Positions 43,917-55,764 of a DNA stretch of 64,000 nucleotides are shown one piece after another. Below the pieces are notes generated by a model. It was not told the origin of the DNA, did no database searches, and was given only the letters and a program-made list of their open reading frames with translations. The stretch spans positions 62,001 to 126,000 of the forward strand of contig WSYH01001244.1 of the NCBI GenBank assembly GCA_036426205.1, read 5' to 3'. This DNA comes from Ascaphus truei (Eukaryota; Chordata; Amphibia; Anura; Ascaphidae). Position numbers and translations under genes: made by a program. Each line of letters starts with the position of its first letter. Within the stretch, counting starts at the first letter, position 1.

Positions 43917-44805
43917 TATAACCACTAGGCTTCTAAAGCTAATCATCTCAGTAAGTGCAAAAAAATGGCATTCCCACCAGGCTAACAAACATTGTATTAA
44001 ACACACATCATATCCATGATCTGCTTTTTAATTTGTAATACCTGCTCTTGGTTTACATTTAATTACATTTACATTTAATTTTTTTTAACATGTTCATTCT
44101 TTAAACTTCAACATATGTTTCAATCTTTTGCATTGTGGCACAACAAAACATTTCACTCACAAATGTTACAACAGTAAACGTTTTGCTGGAATGTTTTTCT
44201 TTATACCGTATGTGCTCATAAACAAATAATTTGATGTAGTGTAAATTAGTTCACAAAATATTTGAAACATACATTGTTAATTATACAGTATATGCATAGA
44301 AGTTGTGGGTCCCGCAAGGCCAAAATTCTGTGTTTTTGCACATTAGCATTTAAATACGGTAGTGTTTTATATCGTACACAGGATGTAAAATACTGTAAGT
44401 TTGCAATTATCCTCATTGCCGGTTTCCTCTTTCCCAAGAGTGATTAACGGATGCTAGATTCAGTTAATGACAATTTATTCTCTGCAGTTCAGGATTTGAT
44501 TTAACCCCATCCTTCACTAGAGGGACCTGGAATTAATTCCTGGAGGATTAAGTCAGAAGCAAACGCTTCAAAAATCTATTACATTCATGTAACTGATGCA
44601 ATGGTGAAATAAAGAATAAGAAATTGAACAGTAGAACTGTATATTAATATGATAATACATTTTATAACACAAATGTGTCAAACTATAGGTAACCGAAAGT
44701 GCAAAGAAATACCAAACAATACTATTAACACGAGAGAGTGCCTCGATATTTGTACATCTTGAAATTAGTGATATGCAAATCTTTCCCATTCACTTTCTCC
44801 AAATG
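43917..44805. other. unassigned AT-rich sequence
   Basis: No recognisable gene or element. Short opposite-strand frames at 44246-44447 carry no recognisable motif. Confidence 0.5.
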
Positions 44806-45056
44806 TTTTTTTTTGTTACTTAAGTTTTTTATTAATCATATTTCAAAAGTAAGATGGGTACAAAAAGAAAAAAAGGGGGTGGGGGACAATACAACGGTAC
44901 AATATTGCAAATAGTCTGATTACACATTAGGAGGGGAGGAGAGTATGGGAAGGGGGGAAGGGGACAGCATTTGAAACCATGTAACATATTAAATAACAGG
45001 TGAGGTACAACATAGATCATAAATCTTAAATCTTAAATCACTCTGTTCAGAATAAT

Positions 45057-48000
45057 CTAGTCTAAATATGGGGATATACCTGCATGTCTAAACCAAGGAG
45101 CCCATGTCTCTGAGAATTGTGAAGTGGAACCAGTTAGGTAGGCAGTGAGTTTTTCCATGTAGACTATATGCCAGATTTTGTTATTGATTTGGTTTAAGGA
45201 TGGGGGAGTTGGTTGTTTCCAGTTTTTGGCGATGGTGCATCTAGTAGCATTTAGAATTTGGGAGATAACTTTAATTTCTTTTTTGTTACAATTGGCCATT
45301 GGTTTTCCCAAGACTGTATATATTGGGTCCTGTGGGACAGTGATTCCCAGAAGCCTGTATATTAAAGCAAACACTTCCCTCCATGTTTGCTGAATTTTTG
45401 GACACGACCAAAATATGTGAAGTATATTCCCCCTTTCGCCTCAACCACGCCAACATAAAGGAGAGACACCTGGGAGAAAAGAGTTCAACCTGGTAGGAGT
45501 CATATACCATCTAAATATTAGCTTGTAAATATTCTCCTTAATCACCACAAAGGAAGAATTTTTGGAGGCAGCCTCCCAAACATTTTTCCAGACATCAAAA
45601 TCCAAATTGGTATTTAACTCCTCCTCCCAGGATGTCATATATTTATCAGGGATTTGGCTATTTTTGACGGGCGTCAAACTATGGTATAGCCTGGAAGTAA
45701 TGCCCTCCATAACAGGCTGACGTACACACCAGTCTTCATATAGCGTTAACACATGTGGTTGGTTTTGCTTGTAAATGGATTGAATATAGTGCCTAACTTG
45801 GAGAAATCTGAAAAATTCAGAGGAGGGAATGTCGTGGCTCGTTTGTAACGAGATGAACGGAGGGACTTTACCTTTGATAAGAATATCATTAACGCTTAGG
45901 AGTCCTTTTTGGACCCAAAGGTTGGATTGTTGGTTATTAGTGTAAAAAGGGAGGGAGGGATCTGAAAACAGGGGTTGCATGAGGGATGGGGTACCAGTCA
46001 GTTGGAACCTAACTTTAAGGGAGTCCCAAAGATTACATGCGAAAGATAACACCGGGTTGGTGTAAACCTCAACTGGTCTGGATTTTCTATTAAGCCAGAG
46101 GAGAGTCTTAATTTCGCATGGGGAGCAGATCGATTCTTCTAGTTCGACCCATCTTTTTTCGGTTGGGTTTGAATGCCAACTAATTAGTTGCCCTAGTTGT
46201 GCCGCTCTATAGTACTTTTGTAGGTTTGGAAGGGCTAAGCCTCCTTCTAGCTTAGATTTATAAAGGATATCTTTGCGGACTCTAGGACGTCTATTTTGCC
46301 ATACAAATTTCAGAATTTTATTTTGAATATTGTTTAGGTCCTTCTGACAAATCTTTACTGGGAGAGTTTGGAAGAGGTACAGTATTCTAGGTAAAATGAT
46401 CATTTTAATAGTGGCGATCCTTCCGAACCAAGATATGATGTATGGATTCCAGATGGACAAGTCCTTTGCAACTTGGTTGAATAAAGGTTTAAAGTTTATT
46501 TTGTATAGGGATGAGTAATCTTTTGTTATTTGAACCCCTAAATATTTAATGTGGGTCTGATTCCACTTGAAGTCAAAATTAAGTTGAAGTAATTTTACCA
46601 TATCCTTGGGAAGGTTTAAGCTAAGAGCCATAGATTTATAGTGGTTAATTTTGTATCCTGAGAGGGAGCCAAACTCAGATAGAGCTTGGAAAAGGTTGGG
46701 GAGGGAGATAAGAGGGTTTGAGAGCGTCAATAGTATGTCATCCGCATAGAGAGCTATCTTGAATTCCTTCTGTCCAACATTGATACCCGTGATATTGGGG
46801 TTCATTCTTATCTGGCAGGCTAATGGTTCAATTGCCAAAGCAAATAACAAGGGGGACAGTGGGCACCCCTGTCTGGTTCCGTTCGATATTGGGAAAGGGT
46901 CAGACAAGGAGTTATTCGTTTTTACTATGGCTGTTGGAACAGAGTATAACGTGTTTATGCTGTTTAAGATTTTGGGAGTAAATCCCATTTGTGAGAGTGT
47001 GGCCTTCATAAACTGCCAATCCAGCCGATCAAAAGCTTTTTCAGCGTCTAATGAAAGTAATAATGATGAGCGTGAGGTTTGTTTTGCTACATGTATTAAA
47101 TTCACCGTCCTCCTTGTGTTGTCAAGGGCTTGTCTGCCCAAGACAAAGCCAACCTGGTCCGGATGGAGCAATCTTGGAAGAATATTGTTTAATCTAGTGG
47201 CCAAGATTTTTGCGTATAATTTTAGATCTGTATTTAATAAAGATATAGGTCGATAGCTAGAGCACATCATGGGATCTTTTCCATCTTTTGGGATTACTAC
47301 TATGGTTGCTCGTAGCATATCTCTTGGTGGGGGGAGGTCTACAAGAATCTCATTAAATACTTTGGTTAAGTGTGGGAGAAGTATTATGGAGAATTTTTTG
47401 TAGTAAAGATTTCAAAATCCATCCGGACCAGGGGCCTTCCCATTTTTCAAAGATTTGATAGCCTCCAAGATTTCAGGGGGTTCTATAGTTTTTTCAAGAT
47501 TTATTATATCTTCTGGTTCCAGCGTGCGGAGCCGGCATTGAGTTAGAAAGTTTTGAATTTTTTTCGCTTTTTTGTTTTTAGCCGATTCTTCCACTGGGCC
47601 AGGCAGATTGTAAAGAGATGTATAATATTCCTTAAAAGCATCACTTATAACTTTGGGGCTATTTGATATCTTTCCATTTTTAGTATAAATATTATGGATC
47701 CTAGCTTTAAACTGCTTTTGTTTTAGCTTACGTGCCAGCATTTTATCTGCCTTATTGCTTTTTTCATAGTATTTCTGTTGGGTCCATCGTATAGCTCTCT
47801 CTGCGTTTGTCACTAACAAAAGATTTAATTGCCCTCTAACTGAGATTATTTGTCTATAGTTTTTTCGGGAGGGATTTGCTTTATGGATACTTTCTTGTTC
47901 TGATAACTTTTGTGTTAATGTCACAATGTGTTCCGCTTTTTCCTTCCTTTTCCGAGAAGCCAGAGCGATCAGCTTACCTCTAAGCACAGATTTATGGGCC

Positions 48001-48853
48001 TCCCATAGGGTAAAAGGGGAAACGTCCGGGGTGTTATTTATATCAAAATATTGGACAAGTTCCTCTTCCAATTGTTGGAGATTTTGTGGGTATGACAATA
48101 ATGATTCATTTAAGGACCACAACCTTGTTTTGTTTTTGGTGGTGAGGCCATCCAGTTTAATTATAATTGTAGAATGGTCCGACCAAGCAGAGGGGGCAAT
48201 TATTGCTGAGGAAATGTTATCGCTAATTTGTTGGTCAATTAAAATATAGTCTATACGTGAATAGCTATTATGGGGGTGAGAGAAGAAGGAGAAATCTTTT
48301 TCCTTGTTGTTCATTAATCTCCAGGAGTCTACCACCATCAGATCCTTGGTCATGGATACGAGACCACGAGTTGAGGGAACTATCTTTTGTGGAGACTGAG
48401 AAATGTATCTAAATTTGGGTCCATGATTGCGTTTAAATCCCCTGCAAGAATTAGAAAACCTTTCTGCACAGAGTTTATTAAATTTGTGAGCTCCTGGAAA
48501 AAGGATTCTTGATTTTCATTAGGGGCATATATGTTAGCTATTGTCAGATGGTAGAGTCTAGTAATCATGTAACAATTAAAATTCTCCCAGCAGGGTCATT
48601 TTTAATTTTGTCTACTTTGAAATTTAGATTTTTGTAGAAAAGTGTAGCCACCGCATTTTTTTTGTATGGGATGATGAGTGATAGATTAGAGGGTAGTCGC
48701 TACTGTACAGTAGTGATTGATCCTCCTTTTTCAGATGCATTTCTTGTAACAAAATGATATCTCCTGCTAGTCTTTTGGCCTCTGAAAGGCTATTCGTCTC
48801 TTACGGGGGGTATTGAGGCCCTTGGTGTTTTGGGAAATTATATTAATCGGCAT
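45057..48853 (-). pseudogene. ORF2: L1 copy 2 ORF2 (endonuclease and reverse transcriptase)
   Basis: The start is at 48853, MPINIISQNTKGLNTPRKRR, the usual endonuclease beginning. The first part (48850-48570) is broken, then NIYAPNENQESF, LAGDLNAIMD, RIDYILID and WSDHSTI appear. A 625-codon frame (47318-45441) holds the RT with AFDRLDWQFM, GTRQGCPLSPL and an intact YADDI. The last part carries a CX3C...HX4C cluster after a frame change (CGERGNILHIFWSC) and ends at 45057. Breaks lie near 48380, 47410 and 45450. It is much less damaged than copy 1, so it is probably younger. Confidence 0.85.
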
Positions 48854-49356
48854 AGTGATGCTTGAAAGGTCTATGATACAGGTGAACAGAGTGATGACTT
48901 ATGTATAGCAGAAGAAACAGAATCTTAACTATTGTAAACAGTCTGTATCATGAACATACACCTTGAGAGATACACATATTAACCTTCTGTAGTAACAAAT
49001 GCTTGTAGAACTGGGTGTGGGGGGAGGGTGGACAGGGTAGGGTGGGGTAAAAAGAGGACCCCGGTTTCCAAACTATGTTTGGGGGGACCAACCATCTCAG
49101 GTCCCGTGATGCGAGTGTATCGCAGTCATGGGATGCGCAAACCTGTGGGGGGCGGGTTGCAGCCCAATGGCTTAATGCCACAGTGCTCCTTTGTTTAGGA
49201 GCCAAATCTTCAGAAATCAAAAGCAAAAGCAACACCCCGGTAAGTACGGGGTGGATTGTATGTGTAGTATTACACATCAGGATACAGAAAAACGAGGGGG
49301 AAATGAAACATCGTAACTATTTACATCACCTTATCTTTCCTTAATTTTCTCACATT
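48854..49356 (-). other. L1 copy 2 inter-ORF region, part next to ORF2
   Basis: Non-coding on inspection; G-rich near 49020-49090. It continues beyond the inserted L2 at 53201-53953. The joined inter-ORF region would be about 1.2 kb, long for an L1. Confidence 0.5.
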
Positions 49357-49467
49357 AAGCATTGACACCTAGGCAGGGAACACCCTGTGTAGGAAACAAT
49401 CTGTTTGAATGTGCCTCAGATGTGCTAATTAAGCAGACAGAACCACTGTCAGGTGACTTTTTAGGCC

Positions 49468-49475
49468 TATATAAA
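49468..49475 (+). promoter_or_regulatory. TATA-like box in the L2 5' UTR
   Basis: TATATAAA lies 111 bp into the L2 and about 200 bp before its first ATG, in the context GGCCTATATAAACCC. If transcription started about 30 bp downstream it would omit the first part of the element, so its use as the real L2 promoter is doubtful. Confidence 0.35.
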
Positions 49476-49675
49476 CCCAGTCAGAACAGCTAGTCTTCTT
49501 GCAGCCCATATCCAAGTGGCCCATTATAAGTGGCAAGACGACTGAACAACTGAAGTTTAAAAGGAAGTTGAAAAGAAGTGAGGAAGAAGTGGACACCCCA
49601 TCTGGCCCTGATTCCTGCATTTGACCTACGCTGGAAAGGAGGATATCATCAATACCAGACTGCATCATTACTGCT

Positions 49676-52600
49676 GTGATGCTGACTTTACCATTTATAT
49701 TTGCTGTGACTTCACTTCTTCTCAAATTATGCACTTCTTTTTACCAGCCTCAGTATGTCTCTAACTCTATTCATATATCTCCATCTCTCCTTCCTTCCCC
49801 ACTTCTCAGCTCACATGAACTCCTTTCTTACCTGCGTCCTCTGACACCACACAGCTATATCCCCTACACTAAAACACACCCCTACAAATCATCCTCACAC
49901 ATCCTCTTCCTATCCATGCTTCTCCTCCTTGCTTCTGGGGATATCTCTCCCAATCCTGGTCCCTGCCTTATTTCTACTTGCTCTCGTCCTCGCCTGCCAA
50001 ATGCAATCTCTACTCCTTCTGGTGTTAACCCCTCCAACCTCATACCCATCCCCTGCCACCCTCCCTCCTCTCTCCCTTTCTCCTGTGCCCTTTGGGATGC
50101 TCGCTCCCTTTCTAACAAGTTCCTCTCTGTGCATGACTTCTTTCTCTCTCACTCCCTGCTTCTCTTTGCTATAACTGAGACCTGGCTCACTCAGTCTGAC
50201 TCTGCTCTGGAAGCTGCCCTCTCCTACGGTGGCCTTTCCTTCTCCCACACTCCGCACCCTGATGGCAGGGGTGGAGGCGTGGGGCTCCTGCTCTCCTCTC
50301 TCTGCCGTTACCGAACCCTTCCTATTCCCCCCTCTCTTGCTTTTCCCTCCTTTGAGGCTCACACTGTCCAGATCTTCTCTCCTCTCCCGGTCCATGTGGC
50401 GGTCATCTATCGCCCACCTACCTCTACTCATTCCCCTTCTGCCTTTCTCTCTCACTCTCTCCTGGCTCTCTTTCTTTCTCTCCTCAGACTCCCCTGTTCT
50501 TCTCCTTGGGGACTTCAATTGCCACATTGATGACCCCTCTCTCCCTTGGGCTTCCCGCTTTCTTTCTCTAACCTCTTCTTTTGGCCTTCAACAGTGGACT
50601 TCAGCCAGCACCCACAAGGATGACCACTACTTAGACCTGGTTTTCACTAAAAACTTTTCTCTCTCTGATTTCTCCATTTCCCCTTTTCCTCTCTCTGACC
50701 ATCACCTCATCTCATTCTCTCTATCTCGCTTCTCCCCTTCGCCACCTCCATCTACCCCCCGGTTCTGCAGAAACCTGCGCTCTATTCACTTACCTGACTT
50801 TGAGTCCACTTTAAGCTCCACCCTCTCCTTTCTCAGCTCTGCTACAGACCCTGACAACCTGGTCAGGAACTACAACTCTGCCTTGTCCTCGTCTCTTGAT
50901 CTACATGCCCCGCTTTCTCTCTGCCGCACTCGCCCTTCTAACCCTAGACCCTGGCTAAATTCCCACACGCGCATGCTGCGTTCCTCCACTCGTTCCTCTG
51001 AACGCCTCTGGAGGAAGTCTCACACTCTCGCAGACTTCCTTCACTACAAATTTATGCTATCCTGTTTCAACTCTGCCCTCTCGCAAGCTAAACAAGCCTG
51101 TTTTTCTGCACTAATCAACATGCACAAGTCTAACCCACGCCGACTGTTCTCTGTCTTTGACACTCTACTCAAACCACCCTCAGCTGCCTCTCCTTCCTCC
51201 ATCTCCGCTCAGGACTTTGCTGACTATTTTAAGGAAAAGGTGGAATCCATACGGCAGAACATCCGCTCTGTTTCTTCCTCCCATCCTACACCTCTTCCTA
51301 ACTCTCCTCCTGCCTTCCTTGACTCTTTTTCCACTGTCTCAGAGGAGGATGTGTCGCTGTTGATTGCCTCCTCTCCCTCTACCACTTGCCCTCTTGACCC
51401 CATTCCCTCCCATCTCCTAAAACCTCTAGCTCCTACTATAATCCCTACGCTCACACACATTTTTAACTCCTCCCTCTGCTCTGGAACCTTTCCATCCTCC
51501 TTCAAACATGCAACAGTCATACCATTACTCAAGAACAACAAGCTTGACCCTACCTGTCTTTCTAACTATCGACCTGTCTCCCTCCTGCCTTTTGCCTCTA
51601 AACTCCTTGAACGTCTTGTATTCTCTCGCTTGCTCCATTTTCTCAACACCTATTCTCTCCTAGACCCTCTACAATCTGGCTTCCGCTCTGCTCACTCCAC
51701 CGCAACAGCCCTCACTAAAATAACTGACGACCTCCATGCTGCCAAAGACAGAGGTCATTACACTCTGCTCATATTACTCGACCTCTCTGCAGCAGTTGAC
51801 ACAGTGGACCACCCTCTTCTCCTCCACATTCTCCATACTATAGGTATTCGAAACAAAGCTCTATCCTGGATCTCATCCTACCTCTCCCATCGTACTTTCA
51901 GTGTCTCTTCTGCTAACACCTCCTCCTCCTCTATTGATCTCTCTGTGGGGGTACCCCAGGGCTCTGTCTTGGGACCTCTTCTCTTTTCTCTGTACACACT
52001 CTCTCTAGGTGACCTAATAACACCTTTTGGGTTTAATTATCACCTCTATGCCGACGACACACAAATATACTTTTCAACACCTGACCTTACACCTGCTGTA
52101 CAAACCAAAGTTTTCTGAATGTCTCTCTGCTATAATATCATCCTGGATGGCCCTCCGACGCCTAAACTCAACATGGCTAAAACAGAGCTCCTCATACTCC
52201 TCCCAAACCTGGCCCTACTAACCTCCTTCCACATTACTTTTGGAACTACAATCATTCACCCAGTAGCCCAAGCACGCTGCTAGGGGTCACACTCGACTCC
52301 TCTCTCACATTCGCCCCTCTCACTTCAAAACATTTCTAAAACTTGTCGCTTTTCCTCCCAATATAACTAAGATACGCCCTTTCCTCTGTTGTTCGACTGC
52401 TAAAGCTCTGACCTCAGGCCCTCATTCTCTCCCGTCTTGATTACTGTAACCTCCTGCTGTCCGGCCTTCCTGCCTCTCACCTGTCTCCCCTACAATCTAT
52501 CCTAAACGCTGCTGCCAGAATCACTCTACTCTTTCCTAGATCTGTCTCAGCATCTCCCCTCATGAAAACCCTCTCCTGGCTTCCGATCAAATCCCGCATC

Positions 52601-52885
52601 TCACATTCCATTCTTCTCATCACTTTTAAAGCTTTACACTCTTCTGCCCCTCCTTACATCTCATCCCTAATTTCTCGTTATGCACCATCCAGACTCTTGC
52701 GTTCTTCTCAAGGATGTCTTCTTTCTACCCCCTTTGTATCTAAAGCCCTATCCCGCCTTAAACCTTTCTCACATTCTGCCCCACACCTCTGGAATGCCCT
52801 TCCCCTCAGTACCCGACTAGCACCCTCTCTATCCACCTTTAAGACCCACCTTAAGACACACTTGCTTAAAGAAGCATATGAATAG
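49676..52885 (+). pseudogene. L2 polyprotein: AP-like endonuclease and reverse transcriptase
   Basis: The first frame (49676-50530) begins with a hydrophobic stretch, SGDISPNPGPC, then SLSNKFLSVHDF, ITETWL and VAVIYRPP. A +1-type shift near 50490 leads into the long frame with [20 protein letters not shown] and LSDHHLISF, the catalytic endonuclease end. The RT (51540-52110) shows [23 protein letters not shown] (motif A), [13 protein letters not shown] (motif B) and YADDTQIY. The frame breaks at 52118 and the C-terminal region (52562-52885) ends HLKTHLLKEAYE. The protein cuts and copies at its target. Only a few lesions separate it from an open frame. Confidence 0.85.
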
Positions 52886-53171
52886 CACTGTGGATATTCT
52901 TAACACGATACATAAAGCTTGGCCCCCTGCAGACGCACTTACCAGAACTCCCTCCTACTGTCTCTGTACGTTCTACCTACCAATTAGACTGTAAGCTCCT
53001 CGGGGCAGGGACTCCTCTTCCGAAATGTTACTTTTATGTCTAAAGCACTTATTCCCATGATCTGTTATTTATATTATCTGTTATTTATTTGATTACCCCA
53101 TGTATTACTACTGTGAAGCGCTATGTACATTAATGGCGCTATATAAATAAAGACATACAATACAATACAAT
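52886..53171 (+). other. L2 3' UTR
   Basis: Contains the L2 signature GACTGTAAGCTCCTCGGGGC, a TATTTAT-rich stretch and GAAGCGCTATGTACATTA with GGCGCTATATAAATAAAG, then ACATACAATACAATACAATA as the terminal repeat that primes L2-type reverse transcription. Confidence 0.8.
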
Positions 53172-53200
53172 ACCTTATCTTTCCTTAATTTTCTCACATT

Positions 53201-53953
53201 GAGTAGATCAGACTGGCATCCAGTGCTCGGCCATCTCGAAATCTATATTTAGTCTATAGGGGAAGAGAGACATAAACGGAACAGTGCAAAAAATAAATAA
53301 CATAGATATCCTGCAATTAGTACATACTTTTACCTAGAAAACGGTTTCGAATTAGGCCCAGGGTGTCCAAACCCAGGCCCCAAGAGCCACCAGTGGGCCG
53401 CCCCACAGCACAGGCAGCCCAGCCAGAAACCCAGTCAAAGACAGAGCCACCGTCCGAGCCACCCGCACCGAGACAGGGACACCCACAGAAGCCGGCCCGC
53501 CGACGGCCCCTGAGGACTGAGCCCGAAAACCCCCAACTTGGGCCAACATGTGCCAATCAGTTTCTAGGTGCTTTGGGATTTTTAGTCCATTTAGAAACAC
53601 AGTCAATTTTGAAAAAAAACATTTCCAAAGCAACCCTCGTGGTAGCCTGTATTTTAAAACTAAAACCTTTCACAGTATGGGAAGTTATCTTCGGGAGATT
53701 CTTGATAACCAGATCGTCTTGGTCTTTGAGATTGGTTCGAGTTAGTGAATTGACGCTAGGTGTCTCCACTCCTGTTCAAGAAAAAGAGCTTAGCTGGAGT
53801 AAACGACAAGTCCAGCTATGCCTTATGTTCCGAACAACATTCCGTCAGTCTGTAAAATTAACTGGAAACTCAACGATTGATCAGCTCCAAATTTCAAGTG
53901 GGCTGGTTCTTTTCTCTTCGTGAAGTTGGGGTCTTTACCCATGTTGGGCGCTG
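53201..53953 (-). other. L1 copy 2 inter-ORF region, part next to ORF1
   Basis: On the reverse strand it follows the ORF1 stop. 53350-53540 is GC-rich with long frames in several phases that look like composition effects. No L1 protein is encoded. Confidence 0.45.
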
Positions 53954-54073
53954 TTATTTAGGTGGGGGCTGAATCTGCCTGGAGGCCTCCATTTCCTCTG
54001 GTTCAATGAGACCCATTGCTCTCAATTTCTCTTCGCCTTCTTCTGGAGAGAGAAATATATATGTTTTTTCTTG

Positions 54074-54973
54074 GTAGATGTGACAGGGTGAAGTCAACCC
54101 CTATCAGTTATGCCTGGGAAACATATGTCTGAGTGCTTCATCCAGCACTCATAAGGGTTAACTCAGGTGGAAGCTAGCTAATCATGATGTAAGCTGACAC
54201 CTGAGAGCCAGCAAGGTAGATAAAGGATCTTGTTACCAGCAGTAGCTGCCTGTGTCAGAGGAGAGCACATGGATAGATGTGCTGCTAGCCAGAAGGATAC
54301 AGCACACTACTTACTGCAGCCAAAGTAAGATTTCTTTAATTTGTTTGCATGACTGCTTAAAAAGACTCTTACGGTTTGGGTATGGTTTAGCCAGCCAGCC
54401 TGCTAGCTAGGACTGCTGTGTTAGTCAGTTTTCTCCCAACGTGGATCAGGATTTATTTGCTTAAAGGGACAGTGTACCCGCATGTTACGTTGCTGTGGAG
54501 AAATAAAGCCACTGAACGTTTTCATTTATCCTGAAACTACACGTACAGCACCGACAAAGTTTATTGCAGCAAATGCCGCCGGTTCACCGGGATTTACTCC
54601 GGCTGGTGCTTAGGAAAGTCAGCACATCAGCCGCATCCAGCCGCGTCCCCTCCGTTCCCCCCCCCCCCCCATCCGCGCGCAATTTAAACATCTTCCCGAC
54701 CCTCTAGCTGCGCCTGCTGTGCCCCTCTGCTTCCCCGCTCCCCCGCTTACCTCACTTCAAACCTTCAGGGGAGTCGGGGAAGCCGGGGAAGCCGGGGAAG
54801 CCGGGCGCTCGCTTGACTGTGACGTCACCGACGTCACGCGAACGAGCCGCTTCCCAACGCTTCTCCACGCTGCCGCCACGCATCCTGCCGAGCGGCATTT
54901 GCTCGAATAAACTTTGTCGCTACTGTATGGACTGTTCCCTGACCTCGGCTACAGGCCGTCCTGCCACAGTAGA
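54074..54973. mobile_element. solo LTR with 5-bp duplication inside L1 ORF1
   Basis: The insert 54079-54968 (890 bp; about 510 bp without the MITE) starts TGTGACAGG and ends CCTGCCACA, near-inverse ends. GTAGA flanks it on both sides (54074-54078 and 54969-54973). It contains AATAAA at about 54501. It is an LTR retroelement reduced to one LTR; its family is not recognised. Confidence 0.8.
54544..54927. mobile_element. MITE inside the solo LTR
   Basis: The element 54546-54925 (380 bp), TA on both sides, has the inverted ends CAGCACCGACAAAGTTTATT and CAGTAGCGACAAAGTTTATT, each followed by a GCAAATGCC-type tail. They are shared with the other three full copies. The interior is C/G-rich with a C13 run, three GGGGAAGCC units near 54775-54802 and a TGACGTCACCGACGTCA stretch. 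No coding capacity. Confidence 0.85.
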
Positions 54974-55764
54974 GAAATATTATCTTGCATGGAAAACCCC
55001 AACGGTAGCGTATTTTGTTATTTCGCAATGTGTTTGTGACCTGTGCGAACATTTTACGTTTGTTCAGCGTGATTTGAGCCAGATCTGGGAAAATGAGAAG
55101 CTGAACGTTGTCTTGTTCTATCCTTGGAGCAGATCTAGCGGCTCTCAGTATCTCCTCTTTACTACGAAAGTAGTGTAAACGTGTAATCACATCTCGTGGT
55201 TTTTTTTGGGTCCAGGCCTCTAGGTCTAGGCAGTCTATGTTCTCTGTCCATCTGGAGTTTTTCTTCCGACATTTCTGGTAACAAAGACCCAAAGAGCTGG
55301 ATGAGATATGCGTCCAGTTGAGCATTGTCCACTTCTTCCGGGACCCCCCTGATCCGCAGATTATTGCGTCTTGATCGGTTTTCCGTATCTTCCAATTTTT
55401 CGAAAATTGTTTTAACTTATGTTTTTAATTTGTGGATGTCTTGGGCTTGGGTCTCCTGGGCAGAGGCGGTGGTGTCCACTTTCTCCTCCAAGTCCACGAT
55501 ACGGTCTACTATAGACGCTATTTCCTCTCTGACACTCTGACGGAAACTCTGCATCTCGGAGCGGAAGGAACTTTTGATGTCTTGGACAAACTGCAACATT
55601 TCTTTGCGAGTAAGCGGAGTATCTGTCTCTTCTTCAGAGTCAGGTTCTGGTTCTGCATCTTCGCCTGCGATAGACGCTTCCTGATCTTTAGTTCCTGTCT
55701 TTGGTTTTTTAAAGAAGAGTTCGGCCTCCCGCTGGGTTTTTTTTTGTGTTTTGGTGGTTGGCAT

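Larger units (their letters stand above)
49328..53200 (+). mobile_element. L2-clade LINE with 29-bp target duplication
   Basis: The insert 49357-53171 is flanked by a perfect 29-bp duplication (49328-49356 and 53172-53200, both starting ACCTTATC and ending CTCACATT). It has a 5' UTR with a TATA-like box, one protein frame (endonuclease then RT) and the L2-type 3' end GACTGTAAGCTCCTCGGGGC ... GGCGCTATATAAATAAAG, closing with an ATACA-type repeat. It lies antisense to its host L1. About 3.8 kb, apparently nearly full length. Confidence 0.9.
53954..55764 (-). pseudogene. ORF1: L1 copy 2 ORF1, split by a solo LTR
   Basis: Start at 55764, MPTTKTQKKTQREAELFF. An acidic stretch is followed by a coiled coil (FVQDIKSSFRSEMQSF, DLEEKVDTT). 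After a stop near 55415 come the RRM (RRNNLRIRGVPEEV, LQMDREHRL) and VITRLHYFRSKEEIL. The C-terminal domain (VQLLIFPDLAQ, LRNNKIRYRWGFP) runs to 54974, where an 890-bp solo LTR interrupts it. Beyond the LTR the protein resumes with QEKTYIFLSPEEGEEKLRA and stops at 53954. Role as for ORF1 of copy 1, an RNA chaperone. With the LTR removed the frame is continuous across the junction. Confidence 0.8.

Noticed and set aside
49910..50527. Reverse-strand 205-codon Arg/Glu-rich frame
   Set aside because: Antisense of the pyrimidine-rich L2 endonuclease coding sequence; composition artefact.
53363..53923. 186-codon plus-strand frame rich in Pro and Arg
   Set aside because: It is antisense to the L1 copy 2 inter-ORF DNA, has no domain and overlaps equally long opposite frames.
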